Below are positions 27,998 to 37,100 of a stretch of DNA of 64,000 nt, one piece after another. The stretch covers positions 3,348,001-3,412,000 of the forward strand of contig NZ_CP059493.1 in NCBI RefSeq assembly GCF_014042015.1, in the 5' to 3' direction. The DNA comes from Actinotalea sp. JY-7876. Its GTDB lineage: Bacteria > Actinomycetota > Actinomycetes > Actinomycetales > Cellulomonadaceae. Both the position numbers and the translations under genes were made by a program. The notes below the pieces were generated by a model. The model did no database searches and was not told where the DNA came from. It saw only the letters and a program-made list of their open reading frames with translations. The number at the start of each line of letters is the position of its first letter. The stretch's first letter is position 1.

Positions 27998-28069
27998 GGT
28001 AGTGCGGGGTGGCGCCGCGGCGGGCGGCGAGGCCTGCGGGCGGGCCCGGTGTGCGGGGCGGGGCGGGGG

Positions 28070-29140
28070 CTAGAGGTCCGCGGGGTCGACGATGAAGTCC
28101 ATGACGTCGGTGATCTCGCCGCCGACGGCCTTGTGGACCGCACGCGTCAGCGCGATGACCAGCGGCGTCGCCCGGCCCCGGGCCACCTTGTGCGCGAGCG
28201 ACGGGCGCTCGGCCTCGGCGTCGGCGAGGTCGACCGGCTCCCACCGCACGCGGTAGGCGACCGCACCGGCGACGGCCCACGGCACCTGCGCGATGACCGG
28301 CGGCACGTGCGTCTCGCCTGCCACCTCGAGCGCGACGATCCCGTCGAGGTCGAGGTCCGCCAGGGCGCCGTAGCCGGTCATCGCCGGGGGCGAGGTCAGC
28401 GCCGCGATGTCGTGGTCGTCGGCGGCCGCGTGGAGCCGACGGCGCATGTCGTCCGTCAGGGGCTCCGTGCCGGGCACCGGTGCCGCGTGCCGGGCGGGGC
28501 CGGCGTAGTGCGGCGTCGGGAGGTTGAGGCGGGCGCGGGGCAGCGCCTGCCGCATGACCGTGAGCGCCGCCTCGGGCTCGAGCCAGATGTCCGTCCAGAC
28601 GGTGAGGTCGACGGCGGCCGCCGGGTCCGGCACCAGCAGCGCCGAGGGACTCCCCCCGCGGGCGCTGGTCCGCACGGCGCCACCGAGCCGCCGGGCGGCG
28701 GCGAGCAGCCACGCGACGGTCCGCTCCTCGTCGCGCACGGGCAGGCCCTCGGGGAACGCGCGTCGCAGGCCGTCGCGGTCGCCGCCGTACGGGAACGGTC
28801 GCTCGCCGCGCTCGACGGGCGCCTCGACGACGTAGGCGATGCCGGCCTGCGCGGGCACACCGAGCGCCGCCGCCGTCGGGCGGTCGAGCGTGTACGGGCC
28901 GACGAGGACGCTGTGGCGCGAGAGGCGCAGGCGCCCCGGCGGCGGCGTCACGACGCGCAGCCCGCGCGCACCGCCGGAGGGACGTGGCGTCGCGGTCGTC
29001 GGCTCCCGCTCCCAGGTGGCGCGGGGGAAGCGGCTCGCCGCGAGGGTCCCGACCTCGTCCGGCCCGACGTCGCCCGGCAGCACCAGGAGATGGTGGGAGA
29101 CGACGTCGTCGGACGTGGGATCCAGTACGGGCAACGGCAT
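28070..29140 (-). CDS. Unrecognised 356-residue actinobacterial protein
   Basis: I do not recognise the family. The coding pattern is good and it is a soluble, mixed alpha/beta protein without signal peptide. Notable segments are the opening PLPVLDPTSDDVVSHHLLVLPGDV, a central YTLDRPTAAALGVPAQAGIAYVV, and the C-terminal half with LPTPHYAGPARHAAPVPGTEPLTDDMRRRLHAAADDHDIAALTSPPAMTGYGALADLDLDGIVALEV. It lies 62 bases downstream of dcd on the same strand and may be co-transcribed with it. Confidence 0.7.
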   Translation of the reverse strand: MPLPVLDPTSDDVVSHHLLVLPGDVGPDEVGTLAASRFPRATWEREPTTATPRPSGGARGLRVVTPPPGRLRLSRHSVLVGPYTLDRPTAAALGVPAQAGIAYVVEAPVERGERPFPYGGDRDGLRRAFPEGLPVRDEERTVAWLLAAARRLGGAVRTSARGGSPSALLVPDPAAAVDLTVWTDIWLEPEAALTVMRQALPRARLNLPTPHYAGPARHAAPVPGTEPLTDDMRRRLHAAADDHDIAALTSPPAMTGYGALADLDLDGIVALEVAGETHVPPVIAQVPWAVAGAVAYRVRWEPVDLADAEAERPSLAHKVARGRATPLVIALTRAVHKAVGGEITDVMDFIVDPADL

Positions 29141-29202
29141 GGTCGCAGCCTAGGTCGGTCGTGTTGCCGGTGTGCTTCCGGGACGTTGCCCGGGCCGGTG
29201 CG

Positions 29203-29778
29203 TCAGACCTGCGTGCGGTGGAACGACAGGAAGGAGCGCGACGCCGTCGGGCCGCGCTGTCCCTGGTACCGCGACCCGTAGGTCGCCGAGCCGTAGGGCT
29301 CCTCGGCCGGCGACGAGAGGCGGAAGAAGCACATCTGGCCGATCTTCATCCCCGGCCACAGCTTGATCGGCAGCGTCGCGACGTTCGACAGCTCCAGGGT
29401 CACGTGGCCCGTGAAGCCCGGGTCGATGAACCCCGCCGTGGAGTGCGTGAGCAGGCCGAGGCGGCCCAGCGAGGACTTGCCCTCGAGACGCGCGGCGACG
29501 TCGTCGGGCAGCGTGACGGCCTCGTACGTCGAGCCGAGGACGAACTCGCCGGGGTGCAGGATGAACGGCTCGTCCCGCTCGACCTCGACCAGGCGCGTGA
29601 GGTCGGGCTGGTCCTGCGCCGGGTCGATGAACGGGTACTTGTGGTTGTCGAACAGGCGGAAGAACTTGTCGAGCCGCACGTCGATGCTCGACGGCTGGAT
29701 CATCGTCGGCTCGTACGGGTCGAGCAGGATGCGACCGGAGTCGAGCTCGGCGCGGATGTCGCGGTCGGAGAGCAGCAC
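29203..29778 (-). CDS. dcd: dCTP deaminase (possibly bifunctional, dUMP-forming)
   Basis: A 191-residue protein, the usual length. It opens [22 protein letters not shown] and contains the active-site segments [33 protein letters not shown], with Arg and Glu for catalysis, and [20 protein letters not shown]. It converts dCTP to dUTP, and in actinobacteria often onward to dUMP for thymidylate synthesis. The GTG at 29778 matches the family start and lies seven bases after a TAGCGT -10 box, with no ribosome binding site, so the mRNA is probably leaderless; a GTG three codons upstream is the alternative. Confidence 0.95.
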   Translation of the reverse strand: MLLSDRDIRAELDSGRILLDPYEPTMIQPSSIDVRLDKFFRLFDNHKYPFIDPAQDQPDLTRLVEVERDEPFILHPGEFVLGSTYEAVTLPDDVAARLEGKSSLGRLGLLTHSTAGFIDPGFTGHVTLELSNVATLPIKLWPGMKIGQMCFFRLSSPAEEPYGSATYGSRYQGQRGPTASRSFLSFHRTQV

Positions 29779-29785
29779 GGGCGAC

Positions 29786-29791
29786 ACGCTA
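29786..29791 (-). promoter_or_regulatory. -10 box of dcd, probable leaderless start
   Basis: TAGCGT on the minus strand ends seven bases before the GTG start of dcd. Confidence 0.45.
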
Positions 29792-29810
29792 GCGGCTGCC
29801 CACCGGGCGC

Positions 29811-29871
29811 GTCCGTTCCACCCGACCACGTCCACTGCGGAGGACGTGCTCGTCCGGTTCGGACGTGCTCG
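29811..29871. repeat. Dispersed palindromic element, copy B
   Basis: It begins GTCCGTTCC, has ACGTCC and GGACGT segments in inverted order, and shares CGTCCGGTTCGGACGT with copy C. Orientation is the same as copies A and C. Confidence 0.7.
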
Positions 29872-29937
29872 CCGTGCCGGTGGCGGGCGACGGGGGCGGG
29901 TGCCACATCGGCCCGCCCGGGACCGGCTGGTGAGCAC

Positions 29938-29999
29938 GTCCGTTCCCCGCGAGTACGTCCGCTGCGCAGGACGTCGTCGTCCGGTTCGGACGTGGTCGA
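29938..29999. repeat. Dispersed palindromic element, copy C
   Basis: It begins GTCCGTTCC followed by CGAGTACGTCCG, as in copy A, and ends with CGTCCGGTTCGGACGT, as in copy B, so it links the other two copies. It starts 127 bases after copy B. Confidence 0.72.
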
Positions 30000-30045
30000 G
30001 GGGCGCCGGGCGAAGCGTCGCGGGGCTGACCTGGGGCGGGACCGG

Positions 30046-30112
30046 TTCTCCACATTTTTGTCCACAGGTTGCGGTGCTCGTGCGGGGATCCGGGGGGCGG
30101 AGCTGTGGACAA
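30046..30112. promoter_or_regulatory. Cluster of DnaA-box-like sequences
   Basis: A perfect actinobacterial box TTGTCCACA is at 30058-30066, its exact inverse at 30104-30112, and a one-mismatch box TTCTCCACA at 30046-30054. No dnaA or dnaN gene is near, so an origin is not implied. Confidence 0.5.
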
Positions 30113-30199
30113 CGGCTGTGCACGACGGCGCCCGGCAGCACCGGCGAGCGCATGCGGACGCGGGGGACAGGGAGGGCTGGAGCGTCGCGCCGCGGCGGG

Positions 30200-30205
30200 T
30201 ATGAT
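30200..30205 (+). promoter_or_regulatory. -10 box of tRNA-Gly
   Basis: TATGAT lies about 30 bases before the mature tRNA 5' end and is close to the TATAAT consensus. Confidence 0.55.
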
Positions 30206-30235
30206 CGGTCCGCACGCCCGGGCATCCGGGCGTTC

Positions 30236-30309
30236 GCGGGTGTAGTTCAATGGTAGAACTTCAGCTTCCCAAGCTGATAGCGCGGGTTCGATTCCCGTCA
30301 CCCGCTCCA
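30236..30309 (+). tRNA. tRNA-Gly (anticodon CCC), CCA encoded
   Basis: The acceptor stem pairs GCGGGTG (30236-30242) with CACCCGC (30299-30305), followed by the discriminator T and an encoded CCA. The anticodon stem TCAGC/GCTGA encloses the loop TTCCCAA, giving anticodon CCC, which reads GGG. The T-loop GGTTCGATTCC is standard. Confidence 0.97.
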
Positions 30310-30314
30310 CCTCG

Positions 30315-30350
30315 AGGGCCAGGTCAGAGCACATGCTCCGGTCTGGCCCT
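30315..30350 (+). terminator. Hairpin terminator after tRNA-Gly
   Basis: Arms AGGGCCAG and CTGGCCCT are perfectly complementary, with an inner GAGC/GCTC pair around an ACAT loop. It begins six bases after the CCA. Only a weak T-rich stretch follows. Confidence 0.7.
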
Positions 30351-30368
30351 TCGTCGTCGGGATGAGAG

Positions 30369-30390
30369 CTAGGGACGACCTAGGGACGAG
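30369..30390 (+). repeat. Two tandem 11-base units
   Basis: CTAGGGACGAC is followed directly by CTAGGGACGAG. It lies between the tRNA terminator and the lipoprotein gene; short and of unknown meaning. Confidence 0.6.
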
Positions 30391-30575
30391 GACGGCGTGC
30401 CGGCACGCGGCGATCGTCTGTCGTCCGCCCGGTCGCGGGGTCAAGAGCGTCTTTTCGGCGTCCACGCGTGCGCGCCGCTGTGCTCGCACCAGACACCACT
30501 CCCGCATGCGGGCGCTTCGCCAGCTATCGCGAGCAGGCCGGGTCAAGAACGGTCCTGGTCGACCGATACAGGAGC

Positions 30576-31208
30576 GTGACCACGCGTAGGACGACGACGC
30601 TCGCCGTGACCATCGCCGTGATGGCGGGCCTGACAGCGTGCACGGGCGGGACGGCAGCGACCCCGGAGCCTGAGAGCACCCCCTCATCGGAGCCCACGAC
30701 CGAGCCGGTCGTGGACGAGCCCACCGCGGAGCCCACGACCGAGGCGCCCCCGTTCCCCACCGAGGCCGGCGCGGCGATCCCGCTGGACCAGGTCGAGGCA
30801 GCCCGCGCCGCGGGCATCCCGGTCTACGTGTCGCCCCACGGCGGCAACGGCGTCGTGGTGCAGCCGGGTCAGCCCCTCCCCGCCCAGGTCGTCAACGACT
30901 TCGAGGCCGCATACGGCGGTCCGCTGCCCGAGAGCACGAGTCAGTGGCAGGCAAGCAGGGACGCCCTCACCGCGGTCAGCAACGAGTTCGCAAAGACAGG
31001 TGTCCCGTCCATCCGGTTCCAGAAGATCCCCACCTACGACGGCAACACCGTGACGCGGATCCGGTACAGCGCATTCGTGGGCAACGTTCCGGCCGCCCGG
31101 GAGTACAACGGGAGCCTCACCCCCTCGGACACGAAGGAAGAGGCGCTCGCCAAGGTGCAGCCGTGGATCGACCAGTTCCCCGGTATCCAGGTCATCGACC
31201 TCACCTGA
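30576..31208 (+). CDS. Small secreted lipoprotein, unrecognised
   Basis: A 210-residue protein with a basic N-terminus (TTRRTTT), a short hydrophobic stretch and a lipobox LTAC, so it is probably anchored outside the membrane. A Pro/Thr/Glu-rich linker of about 35 residues follows, then a compact domain (PLDQVEAARAAGIPVYVSPHGGNGVVV to the end). The GTG at 30576 gives a proper signal peptide, although its AGGAG is only one base away; an upstream ATG at 30468 would add 36 unlikely residues. Base composition is less GC-rich than its neighbours and it sits just after a tRNA gene, which hints at acquired DNA. Confidence 0.72.
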   Translation: MTTRRTTTLAVTIAVMAGLTACTGGTAATPEPESTPSSEPTTEPVVDEPTAEPTTEAPPFPTEAGAAIPLDQVEAARAAGIPVYVSPHGGNGVVVQPGQPLPAQVVNDFEAAYGGPLPESTSQWQASRDALTAVSNEFAKTGVPSIRFQKIPTYDGNTVTRIRYSAFVGNVPAAREYNGSLTPSDTKEEALAKVQPWIDQFPGIQVIDLT

Positions 31209-31219
31209 GTCCAGCGAGC

Positions 31220-31248
31220 TTCCCGCCGGACTCGGACCCTGGCGGGAA
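31220..31248 (+). terminator. Hairpin, possible terminator of the lipoprotein gene
   Basis: TTCCCGCC and GGCGGGAA form an 8-base stem 12 bases after the stop codon. No T tract follows. It also lies about 70 bases past the stop of the convergent permease gene and could serve both. Confidence 0.5.
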
Positions 31249-31318
31249 CGCCCCCGGAGGCTCGACTACCCCCGAGGCCCGAAGCGACGATCGCGCTCTG
31301 ACGCGCGGCACGGGCGGT

Positions 31319-34117
31319 TCAGCCGCCGGCGCGCAGCACCAGGCCGAGCCGCTCCCGGCGGCGTGCGGACTGCTCGACGGCGACCACCGCGACGACGACG
31401 AGCGCGAGCACGGGGAGCGCCCCGAGCGCCCACCACGGCGCCGCAGGCGCGGGGTCGCCCGCCTGACCCGTGAGCAGCCGCAGCTCCAGCGGCCCGCTCA
31501 CGGCGGCCGCGAGCGCGGCGCCGACGGCCGTACCCCAGGCGCAAGCGGCCAGCACCCACGGGAGCAGCTCACCGAGGGCGACCCGCCGCACGTCGCGGCG
31601 GGCGAGCCCCACGACGCGGAGCACGGCGTGCGCGGACGCCCGGGCGGGCGCGCTGCCGGCCGCCGCGAGCACGACGACGAGTCCCCCGAGCGCGAGGAGC
31701 ACGGGCACGCTCGCGCGCAGCAGGAGCAGCAGCCCGGCGGTCAGGGGCTCGGCGCGGCGCTCCTGCAGCCACCCCGCGCGGCCGGTCACCACGGCACCGC
31801 CGTCCGCCGGCTCGTCGCCCACCGCGTCGGCGACGGCCTGCTCGGCACCGGGTCCGACCGCCCACAGGACGTCGGGCACGACGTCGGCGCCCGCGGCCGT
31901 CGCGAGGGCCGCGCGGTCCACGACGAGCAGGTCGGCCCCCCGGGCCGCGTCCCCGGCGAGCGCGGACGGCAGCGCCGGAGCCGTCCCGACGGCCGTCACG
32001 CCGACCGCGCCGCCCTCCCACACGATCCCGCCGCCCTCGGCCAGCTCGGCCGCCAGCGCGGTGCTCGCGAGCACGGGCAGCGAGCCGTCCGGGAGCGGTC
32101 CGCCGGCGAGCCCGGCGAGCTCGGGCGCGTCGGGCTCGGGCACGTCGGCCCCGGGCGAGGCCGCCCACAACCGCGCGAGGTCCTCGGCGTCCGCCGCGAG
32201 CACGTCGACGCGCCCGTTGTCCGGCACGCCGAGGAGCTGCACCGTGGGGGCCAGGCGGGCGACGGCCACGGCGCGCACCCCCGGTTCCCCGGCGACGTCG
32301 GAGGCGGTCCCCACGACGTCCCCGCCGTCGGCCCGGACCACGACGTCGGCCCCGACCGTGTCCCACGAGCCCGCGACCTGGCCTCCCGTGAGCGTCGCCG
32401 AGGTCACGGCCGAGAACCCGGCGAGCGCGGCGCAGACCGTCAGGGCGACGAACGGCACGGTGGCGCCCCCGGCCGAGGCGCTGCGCGCTGCGGCGAGCAG
32501 CGGGGTCACGTGGCGCGACCGCCGGCCCAGCGTCACGGCCCCGCGCTCGAGCGCGCGCACCGCGTGCGCCCCGAGCACTCCCGCGGCGACGGCCGCGAGC
32601 GTGGGCGCCCCGACCACGAGGAGGTCCGCGCCGCGCGGGTCCGCGGGCAGGCCGCGCGAGCGGAGCGTCACGACCGCGGCGACCGCCAGGAGCACGAGCG
32701 ACGCCTCGAGGGCGACGCGTCGCACGCGCGAGACCGCCCGCGACCTGCGGCGCTCGTGGTGGTCGGCGGGCGCCCGGCCCTGCTCGCCGCGCACCGCGGT
32801 GACGAGCGTGAGCAGCGGGACGGCGAACACCTGGACCACGAGCACGGGCACGACCCACGACCACGACGTCGGACCGGGGACCAGCCGTTGCGCGGCAGCC
32901 AGGGCGAGCGTCCCGGCGGCCGCCGCGAGCACGACCTGCTCGACGAGCGGCGTCAGCACGAGCGCGACGAGCCCCGCCCCGCGCGCGCGGCTGCGCCGCA
33001 CGACCACCGCCCGCCGCCGCACCAGCAGCCAGGACGCCAGGCCGAGCACCCCGAGAGCCGCCCCGAGCACGCCGACGAGCACCACCGCCGCCTGCGCGCC
33101 CGCGGCGCCGACGCGCGCCGCGGCCGCCCGCAGGACGGTGTCCAGGGTCGTCGTGACCGTCGGACGCGGACCCGGCACGGCGAGCGCCTGCGGCGCGGCC
33201 TCGGCACCCCCCGCGAGCTGCGCGACCGTCTCGAGGCCCGCCAGGTCGAAGGCCTCGGCGCGCGGCGGGAAGGTGATGGACCGCGAGACCCCGGACGGCG
33301 AGGCGAGCAGGGCGACCCGCGCGTCGGGGACCGACGTGACCGACAGGTAGGCACCGACCGTCGTCGTGAGGCCCGCACCGCTGCCTCGCACGACCGGCTC
33401 GAGCATGCCCCGCACCCCGGACCAGACGGGGTCGCGCGGGTCCTGCGCACGGAAGATGCCGGTCACCGTGACGTCGAGCGGGACCCGGTCCGGACCGGCC
33501 ACGGTCAACGGCTCGCCCGCCCGCGCGCCGAGCAGCTCGGCGACCGGCGCCGCGAGGCCGACCTCGACCGGCCACGCCTCCGGTCCGCCCGCGCTCAGGT
33601 CGCCGCCGCGGGAGCTCCCGGGCGCGACGCCCTCGACCCACTCGACGCCCGGCTCCCCGTCCCGCCAGGTGTAGGCCATCCGCATCAGGGCCTCGCCGCC
33701 GCCCGGGAGGGCGGCGTGCAGCTCGGCCGTCGAGACCGTGGCGACGGGCGGGCCGAGGACGGCGACCAGCTCCGCGGGCAGCGCGTCGGCGATCTGGGCC
33801 GCGAGGTCCGGCAGCTGCTCGCCCGTGCTCGGGTCGCGGCCGGTCTCCACGGCGCGCTCGGGCAGGCGTGCCGAGACGGTGAGGCCGGCCGTGGCGGCCC
33901 CGGCGACGGCCGTCCGGACGGTCTCGTCCGCGACGCGCGTGAGGAGCCGGGGCGCGGCGTCGGCGAGCAGCAGCGTCAGGACGAGCGCCACCGCGACCAG
34001 GGCCAGGGGTCGGACGTCCGACCGCGACGTGCGCAGCTGCGCGTCCCACGCGGCGCCGAGGCGCGGGAGGCGTGCGCGGCCGGGCCGTCGGTGCCCATGC
34101 CCTGCGGGCGCCCTCAT
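31319..34117 (-). CDS. FtsX-family ABC permease 2 (932 residues)
   Basis: A large permease with a first transmembrane helix near residues 40-60 (LALVAVALVLTLLLADAAPRLL), a long extracytoplasmic domain (about 75-330), a group of helices in the middle (VGAAGAQAAVVLVGVLGAALGVLGLASWLL onward), a second extracytoplasmic domain, and three C-terminal helices. This two-domain MacB/FtsX layout is typical of actinobacterial transporters that act on the envelope rather than on small nutrients. It overlaps the preceding permease gene by four bases and ends the operon. Function unassigned. Confidence 0.85.
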   Translation of the reverse strand: MRAPAGHGHRRPGRARLPRLGAAWDAQLRTSRSDVRPLALVAVALVLTLLLADAAPRLLTRVADETVRTAVAGAATAGLTVSARLPERAVETGRDPSTGEQLPDLAAQIADALPAELVAVLGPPVATVSTAELHAALPGGGEALMRMAYTWRDGEPGVEWVEGVAPGSSRGGDLSAGGPEAWPVEVGLAAPVAELLGARAGEPLTVAGPDRVPLDVTVTGIFRAQDPRDPVWSGVRGMLEPVVRGSGAGLTTTVGAYLSVTSVPDARVALLASPSGVSRSITFPPRAEAFDLAGLETVAQLAGGAEAAPQALAVPGPRPTVTTTLDTVLRAAAARVGAAGAQAAVVLVGVLGAALGVLGLASWLLVRRRAVVVRRSRARGAGLVALVLTPLVEQVVLAAAAGTLALAAAQRLVPGPTSWSWVVPVLVVQVFAVPLLTLVTAVRGEQGRAPADHHERRRSRAVSRVRRVALEASLVLLAVAAVVTLRSRGLPADPRGADLLVVGAPTLAAVAAGVLGAHAVRALERGAVTLGRRSRHVTPLLAAARSASAGGATVPFVALTVCAALAGFSAVTSATLTGGQVAGSWDTVGADVVVRADGGDVVGTASDVAGEPGVRAVAVARLAPTVQLLGVPDNGRVDVLAADAEDLARLWAASPGADVPEPDAPELAGLAGGPLPDGSLPVLASTALAAELAEGGGIVWEGGAVGVTAVGTAPALPSALAGDAARGADLLVVDRAALATAAGADVVPDVLWAVGPGAEQAVADAVGDEPADGGAVVTGRAGWLQERRAEPLTAGLLLLLRASVPVLLALGGLVVVLAAAGSAPARASAHAVLRVVGLARRDVRRVALGELLPWVLAACAWGTAVGAALAAAVSGPLELRLLTGQAGDPAPAAPWWALGALPVLALVVVAVVAVEQSARRRERLGLVLRAGG

Positions 34118-37100
34118 GGGGCCGCGTCCATGCGCAGGTGGGTGGCACCCGCGCGGCGCACCGCCGCCGCCGCGACCGGCACCACGACCGCCGTCGACCC
34201 GAGCACGAGCACCGCCACGGCCACCGCCAGCGCGGTGGCCGGCCACACGAGGACGGCGTCGGGCACGGGCCGTTCGCCGGTGCTCGAGACCACCAGGAGC
34301 GGCGACGTCAGCCAGGAGACGACGGCGCCCACCACCGTCCCGGCGAGCACGGCCACCAGCGACGTCGCCGCGTGCTCGAGCACGAACGCGGACAGCACCG
34401 AGCGACGGGACAGGCCGAGGCCGAGCAGGCGCGCGACCTCGACCGCCCGCGCGCCGACGGCCGCGGCGACCCGCGCGGCCGTGCCGAGGAGCGCGAGCAC
34501 GATCCCCGCGACCAGGAGCACGGCCGTCCCCAGCCGCAGGACGCGCGGCAGCGGGCCGTCGTGGAGCTCCGCCGCGGTGCCCTCGTTCGTGACCGCGCGT
34601 CCCAGGCCGGCGTCGGCGACCGCCTGCGTCGCCGCCCGGGGGTCCGGCACGTCGGCGACCCACCACCGGTCGGTGAGGCCGGCGAGGTCGTGCCTGCCCA
34701 GCAGGGCGCGTGCCAGCGTGGAGCGGTCGGCCAGGACGGCGGGTCCGTCGGACACCGCGGGGAGGTAGGGCACGACGGACGCTACGACGGCGTCGACCGC
34801 CGAGAGACCCACCGTGACGGACAGCCTCGACCCGGGCTCGAGACCCAGCCCGTCCGCGAGCGCGCGGGTGACGACGACGGGCAGGTCCGTCACCGGCGGG
34901 CCGGCGACGACCAGCAGGTCCCCGCCCTCCCACAGGACGCCCACGGGGGACACCGAGGCGGTCGCGGTCAGGACGACGCCGTCGGCGCCGCCCTGCTGGC
35001 TCGCGGCGGCGTTACGGACCACCTGGAAGTCACCCGGCTCCCGCGCACCGGACCACTGCGCCGGCCCGGCCCCCTGCGAGGTGGACGCCCCGACGAGCTC
35101 CACCTCGACCGCGGTCCGCGCCGTGCGGTCCGTCGCCGGGGGGTCCGCACCGTCGGCGAGGGTGAGGGCGAGCCGCACGGCCACGACGTGCAGCGGGGCG
35201 GCGACGGCTGCGCCACCGGGCCCCCCGCCGGGCCCCTCACCCGGCGGCTCGCCGAGCGCGACCCGGACCTCGTGCGTCCGGCCGTCCAGGGGCACCGGCG
35301 CGCCCGCGAGCACCGCCTGGTCCCCCCACCGGTCCTGCACGACCAGCGACGGCGCCGCGAGCAGCGTCGTCGTGTCCCGGACCGTGCCGGTCAGGCGCAC
35401 GCGCAGGTCGTCGGTCACGGGGAGGAGCACCGGGGCCGGGGAGTCACCGGTGGGCGCCGCACCCGCGGTCGCCTGGGACCACGTCGTGCCGGGCGGCGGG
35501 CGGCCCACCTGCAGCCCGGGTCCGGCGAGGTCGACCGCGAGCAGCTGCGCCGGCTCCCCCGCCTGCTCGCCCCCCGCCCGCGACCCGAGGCCGACCGGCC
35601 GCTGCAGCACGGCCGACGGCGTCCCGCCCGTCGCCTCGGCGAGGGCGGGTCCGGCGCTGAGCGGCGCGAGCTCCGCCGACGTGACGACGAGCTCCGCGCC
35701 CACCTGGGCACCGGCCTGGTCCTGCTGCGACCGCGCCCAGGTCGCCTGCCCGGTGAGGGCGAGCACGGTCGCGGCGCTCGCGAGGACGAGGAGGAAGGAG
35801 CCCGCGCCCGAGTGCCGCCGTCGTGCGACGTCCCAGGCCGCCAGCGGGACCACGAGGCGGCGCGAGCGCGCCGCGTGGCGCTCCGCGAGCGCGGCGACGC
35901 GCGGGAGCAGGCGCAGCGCGAGTGTCGCGCCCGCGACCAGGCACAGGACCGGCGCGGCGACCAGCACCGGGTCCGGCGCCGGGCCCGTCGCCACGCCGTG
36001 CGCGCGCAGCTGGAGGTACCCCAGGACGGCGAGGGCGAGGAGCACGACGTCGGCGCCGGCGCGGACCGCGAGCCCGCTCGCCGGCCGGCGTCCGCCCCCC
36101 GCGGGGACGCCGCGCAGTGCGGGCACCACGAGCACCGCGGCGAGCGCGAGCGCACCGCACGCGACGGCGGCCACCACGGCGGGCGTCGCGCCCGGCGGGG
36201 GCGCGACCGCGTCGCCCGCCGCCCCGGGGACGAGGAGCGAGCGCGCCGCGCGGTGCAGCAGGAGCGTCAGCGGGATGCCGACCGCCGTCGCGAGGCCCGC
36301 GAGGACCAGCGCCTCGACCGAGGCGTGCGCCGCCAGGCGGCGTCCGGCCGCACCGCGGGCGGCGAGCAGCGCGGACTCCGCCGAGCGCCGCGCCGCGACG
36401 AGCCCGCCCGTGAGCGCGAGCGCGGCGCCGGCCAGCACCGTCGCGAGCAGCGCCGCCACGAGGACCCCCGACGCGACCACGCCCTGCTGGTCCTCGACCT
36501 GGGCGAGCGTGCGCGGGTACGGCGTGCGGAGCGCGAGGGCGCGCTGCCGCTGCCCGAGCGACTCCTCGAGCGCGTCGCGCAGTCCGGCCACGGCCACGCG
36601 CGTGCTCGCCGCCGTCCCCGGCTCCACCGACCGCAGGTCGGGCACCGTCACGACGCTCAGGCGCTCGACCGGGCGCTCGCCGAGCAGCGTCCCGGGCGCG
36701 ACGACGAAGGGCCCGTACACGGGGAGGTTCCCGGACGCGGACCCGGCCGCACCCAACGGGTCCCGCTCCCAGGTCGCGTGATCGCCGCCCTGCGGCTGGA
36801 ACGTCCCCACCACCTCGACGGTCACCGGGTCGACCGCCGCCGCTCCGGAGCGCGCGGGCTGCGCGGACAGCGTCAGCGTCGAGCCCGCCGTGACGCCCAG
36901 GAGGCCGGCCGTCGCGTCGAGGAGCGCGACCTCGACCGGCGAGCCGCCCGCACCGGCCGCGCCCGCCGGCCACCGACCCGAGGACAGGTCCGCGTGCTCG
37001 GCGAGGTCGTCGCCCTCGAGGAGGTAGGCGAGGCGCAGCTCGCCGCTGTCGAGCGGGGGCAGGTGGAGCGGGGTGGACGCCGCCCAGACCGACGTCGTCG

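Larger units (their letters stand above)
27611..28069. repeat. Repeat-rich, gene-free interval between convergent genes
   Basis: It holds, in order: two identical 20-base units GCCCGCTCCGGCACCCACCC at 27658-27677 and 27686-27705; two copies, 115 bases apart, of a sequence of about 50 bases beginning ATGTTCGCGTCCG (27716 and 27831); and four 19-base tandem units GCGGAGCGGGGTGGGTGCC at 27922-27997, which are nearly the inverse of the first units. The second ATGTTCGCGTCCG copy is closed by its exact inverse at 27895-27907. ORFs here are low-complexity and not credible. Confidence 0.75.
29779..30235. other. Gene-free interval upstream of dcd and tRNA-Gly
   Basis: It contains copies B and C of the dispersed palindromic element, a cluster of DnaA-box-like sequences at 30046-30112, and the tRNA promoter near 30200. 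ORFs listed through it are short and compositionally unlike the neighbouring genes. Confidence 0.7.

Noticed and set aside
27611-28069. CRISPR array
   Set aside because: The repeats are contiguous or inverted, spacers are not of constant length, and no cas genes are present.
30046-30112. Chromosomal origin
   Set aside because: DnaA-like boxes are few, and dnaA, dnaN, rpmH and an AT-rich unwinding region are all missing.
30310-30575. Integrase or att site after the tRNA
   Set aside because: No recombinase gene is present and I see no repeat of the tRNA 3' end in the window.
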